Assembly (NCBI GenBank): GCA_947259865.1 | Contig: CAMYNZ010000254.1 | Coordinates: forward strand, 1 to 5,759 | DNA length: 5,759 nt | From: an uncultured Desulfobacterales bacterium | GTDB taxonomy: Bacteria; Desulfobacterota; Desulfobacteria; Desulfobacterales; G020354645 | Reading direction: 5' to 3' | Part shown: positions 5,263-5,759 of the stretch, in pieces | Layout: every line of letters begins with the position of its first letter | Numbering within the stretch: the stretch's first letter is position 1 | The notes under the pieces: model-generated | Seen by the model: only the letters and a program-made list of their open reading frames with translations | What the model was told of the DNA's origin: nothing | The model's database searches: none | Translations under genes and position numbers: made by a program

Positions 5263-5759
5263 TCACTCATTTGGATCGGTTTTGTTTGGCCCTTCAACCA
5301 AAATCGGTCCAGCTTTATCCGGCTGGGTTACCGTTATTCGAAAATTTCCGGTCGGTGTTCCTTTTAGATATGCTTCTTGTCTATGCATATTATATTCACC
5401 ATCCGGTATTTCCACTCTCACATCGACATGAGCGATATAACTCTCACCATCAATCTGATAAACCATCAATTTTTCTGAAGATGTTTCCATTTTTTTCGTT
5501 TCATTATTCATGTAATGATACTTTTTATTACCCAATCTCCTCAATATTTCTCGCTCTGATAAACGACCGGCAGCTTCAACATCAGACAAACTGACGACCC
5601 AGACATCGTTTATCTTGGTAAACAGCTCCTTTTGCAGACCCATAAAGCCTTCTTCCGCATCTACGACCCAGATCGGGTGAGTGTATGACGCCAAGTCGAC
5701 ATTCTCAACTTCTACATTAATACCAAGGTCGTCCAAACTACTTTGCTGAACGTTGAACT
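5263..5759 (-). CDS. unrecognised protein, N-terminus cut by the window edge
   Basis: The frame stays open to the right edge, so only the last 164 residues are visible. A TTG at 5736 could be a start but has no ribosome binding site, and the frame continues past it (FNVQQSS before it), so a longer protein is likely. The visible part is soluble and charged, with no membrane segment. It runs from a segment with YTHPIWVVDAEEGFMGLQ, through a helical charged piece SEREILRRLGNKKYHYMNN, to a beta-rich C-terminal region with DGESYIAHVDVRVEIPDGEY and TPTGNFRITVTQPDKAGPI, ending NKTDPNE. I do not recognise a family or catalytic motif. The lipoprotein gene lies downstream on the same strand after a 255-base gap. 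Confidence 0.65.
   Translation of the reverse strand, partial: FNVQQSSLDDLGINVEVENVDLASYTHPIWVVDAEEGFMGLQKELFTKINDVWVVSLSDVEAAGRLSEREILRRLGNKKYHYMNNETKKMETSSEKLMVYQIDGESYIAHVDVRVEIPDGEYNMHRQEAYLKGTPTGNFRITVTQPDKAGPILVEGPNKTDPNE

Noticed and set aside
5271..5594. 107-codon plus-strand open frame opposite the truncated right-edge gene
   Set aside because: The translation is rich in Phe, Tyr and His without domain features; the minus-strand frame is longer, open to the edge and has better protein character.

Overview
The window is 5.76 kb from a bacterial chromosome with moderate GC content. It carries three complete plus-strand genes, then one complete and one truncated minus-strand gene, separated by unusually long intergenic stretches. 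No rRNA, tRNA, CRISPR array or intact transposase is visible. An anaerobe such as a member of the Desulfobacterota fits the gene set: a cysteine-less PurF-like protein with an Fe-S site, a non-pyrrolysine MttB-type methyltransferase, and REP-like repeat debris. This placement is an inference from gene content, not from a marker gene.

Left part (1-1689): a 285-base leader holds a possible terminator hairpin for an upstream gene and an ATGTTATC direct/inverted repeat cluster. It is followed by a 467-residue homologue of amidophosphoribosyltransferase (PurF). The phosphoribosyltransferase half and four Fe-S cluster cysteines are kept. The N-terminal catalytic cysteine and the glutamine-binding motifs of the glutaminase half are gone. 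This is the most interesting gene here.

Middle (1690-2886): a 333-base gap with an orphan Shine-Dalgarno sequence and an inverted repeat leads to a stand-alone CheY-like receiver protein (2023-2433). The next gap (2434-2886) contains a CCTGAT/ATCAGG hairpin and, on the minus strand, a 64-codon open stretch whose last 40 or so codons look like the tail of a decayed gene.

Right part (2887-5759): a 483-residue MttB-family methyltransferase follows, visibly richer in GC than its neighbours. It has no corrinoid protein or second methyltransferase beside it within the window. Convergent to it on the minus strand are a small unrecognised lipoprotein (4525-5007) and an unrecognised protein cut by the window edge (5263-5759), with a REP-like sequence between them.

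The genes do not form one obvious operon: spacings of 150-450 bases and mixed strands suggest independent transcription units. I see no convincing multi-gene novel system. The strongest leads are the glutaminase-dead PurF homologue and the orphan methyltransferase of unknown substrate.
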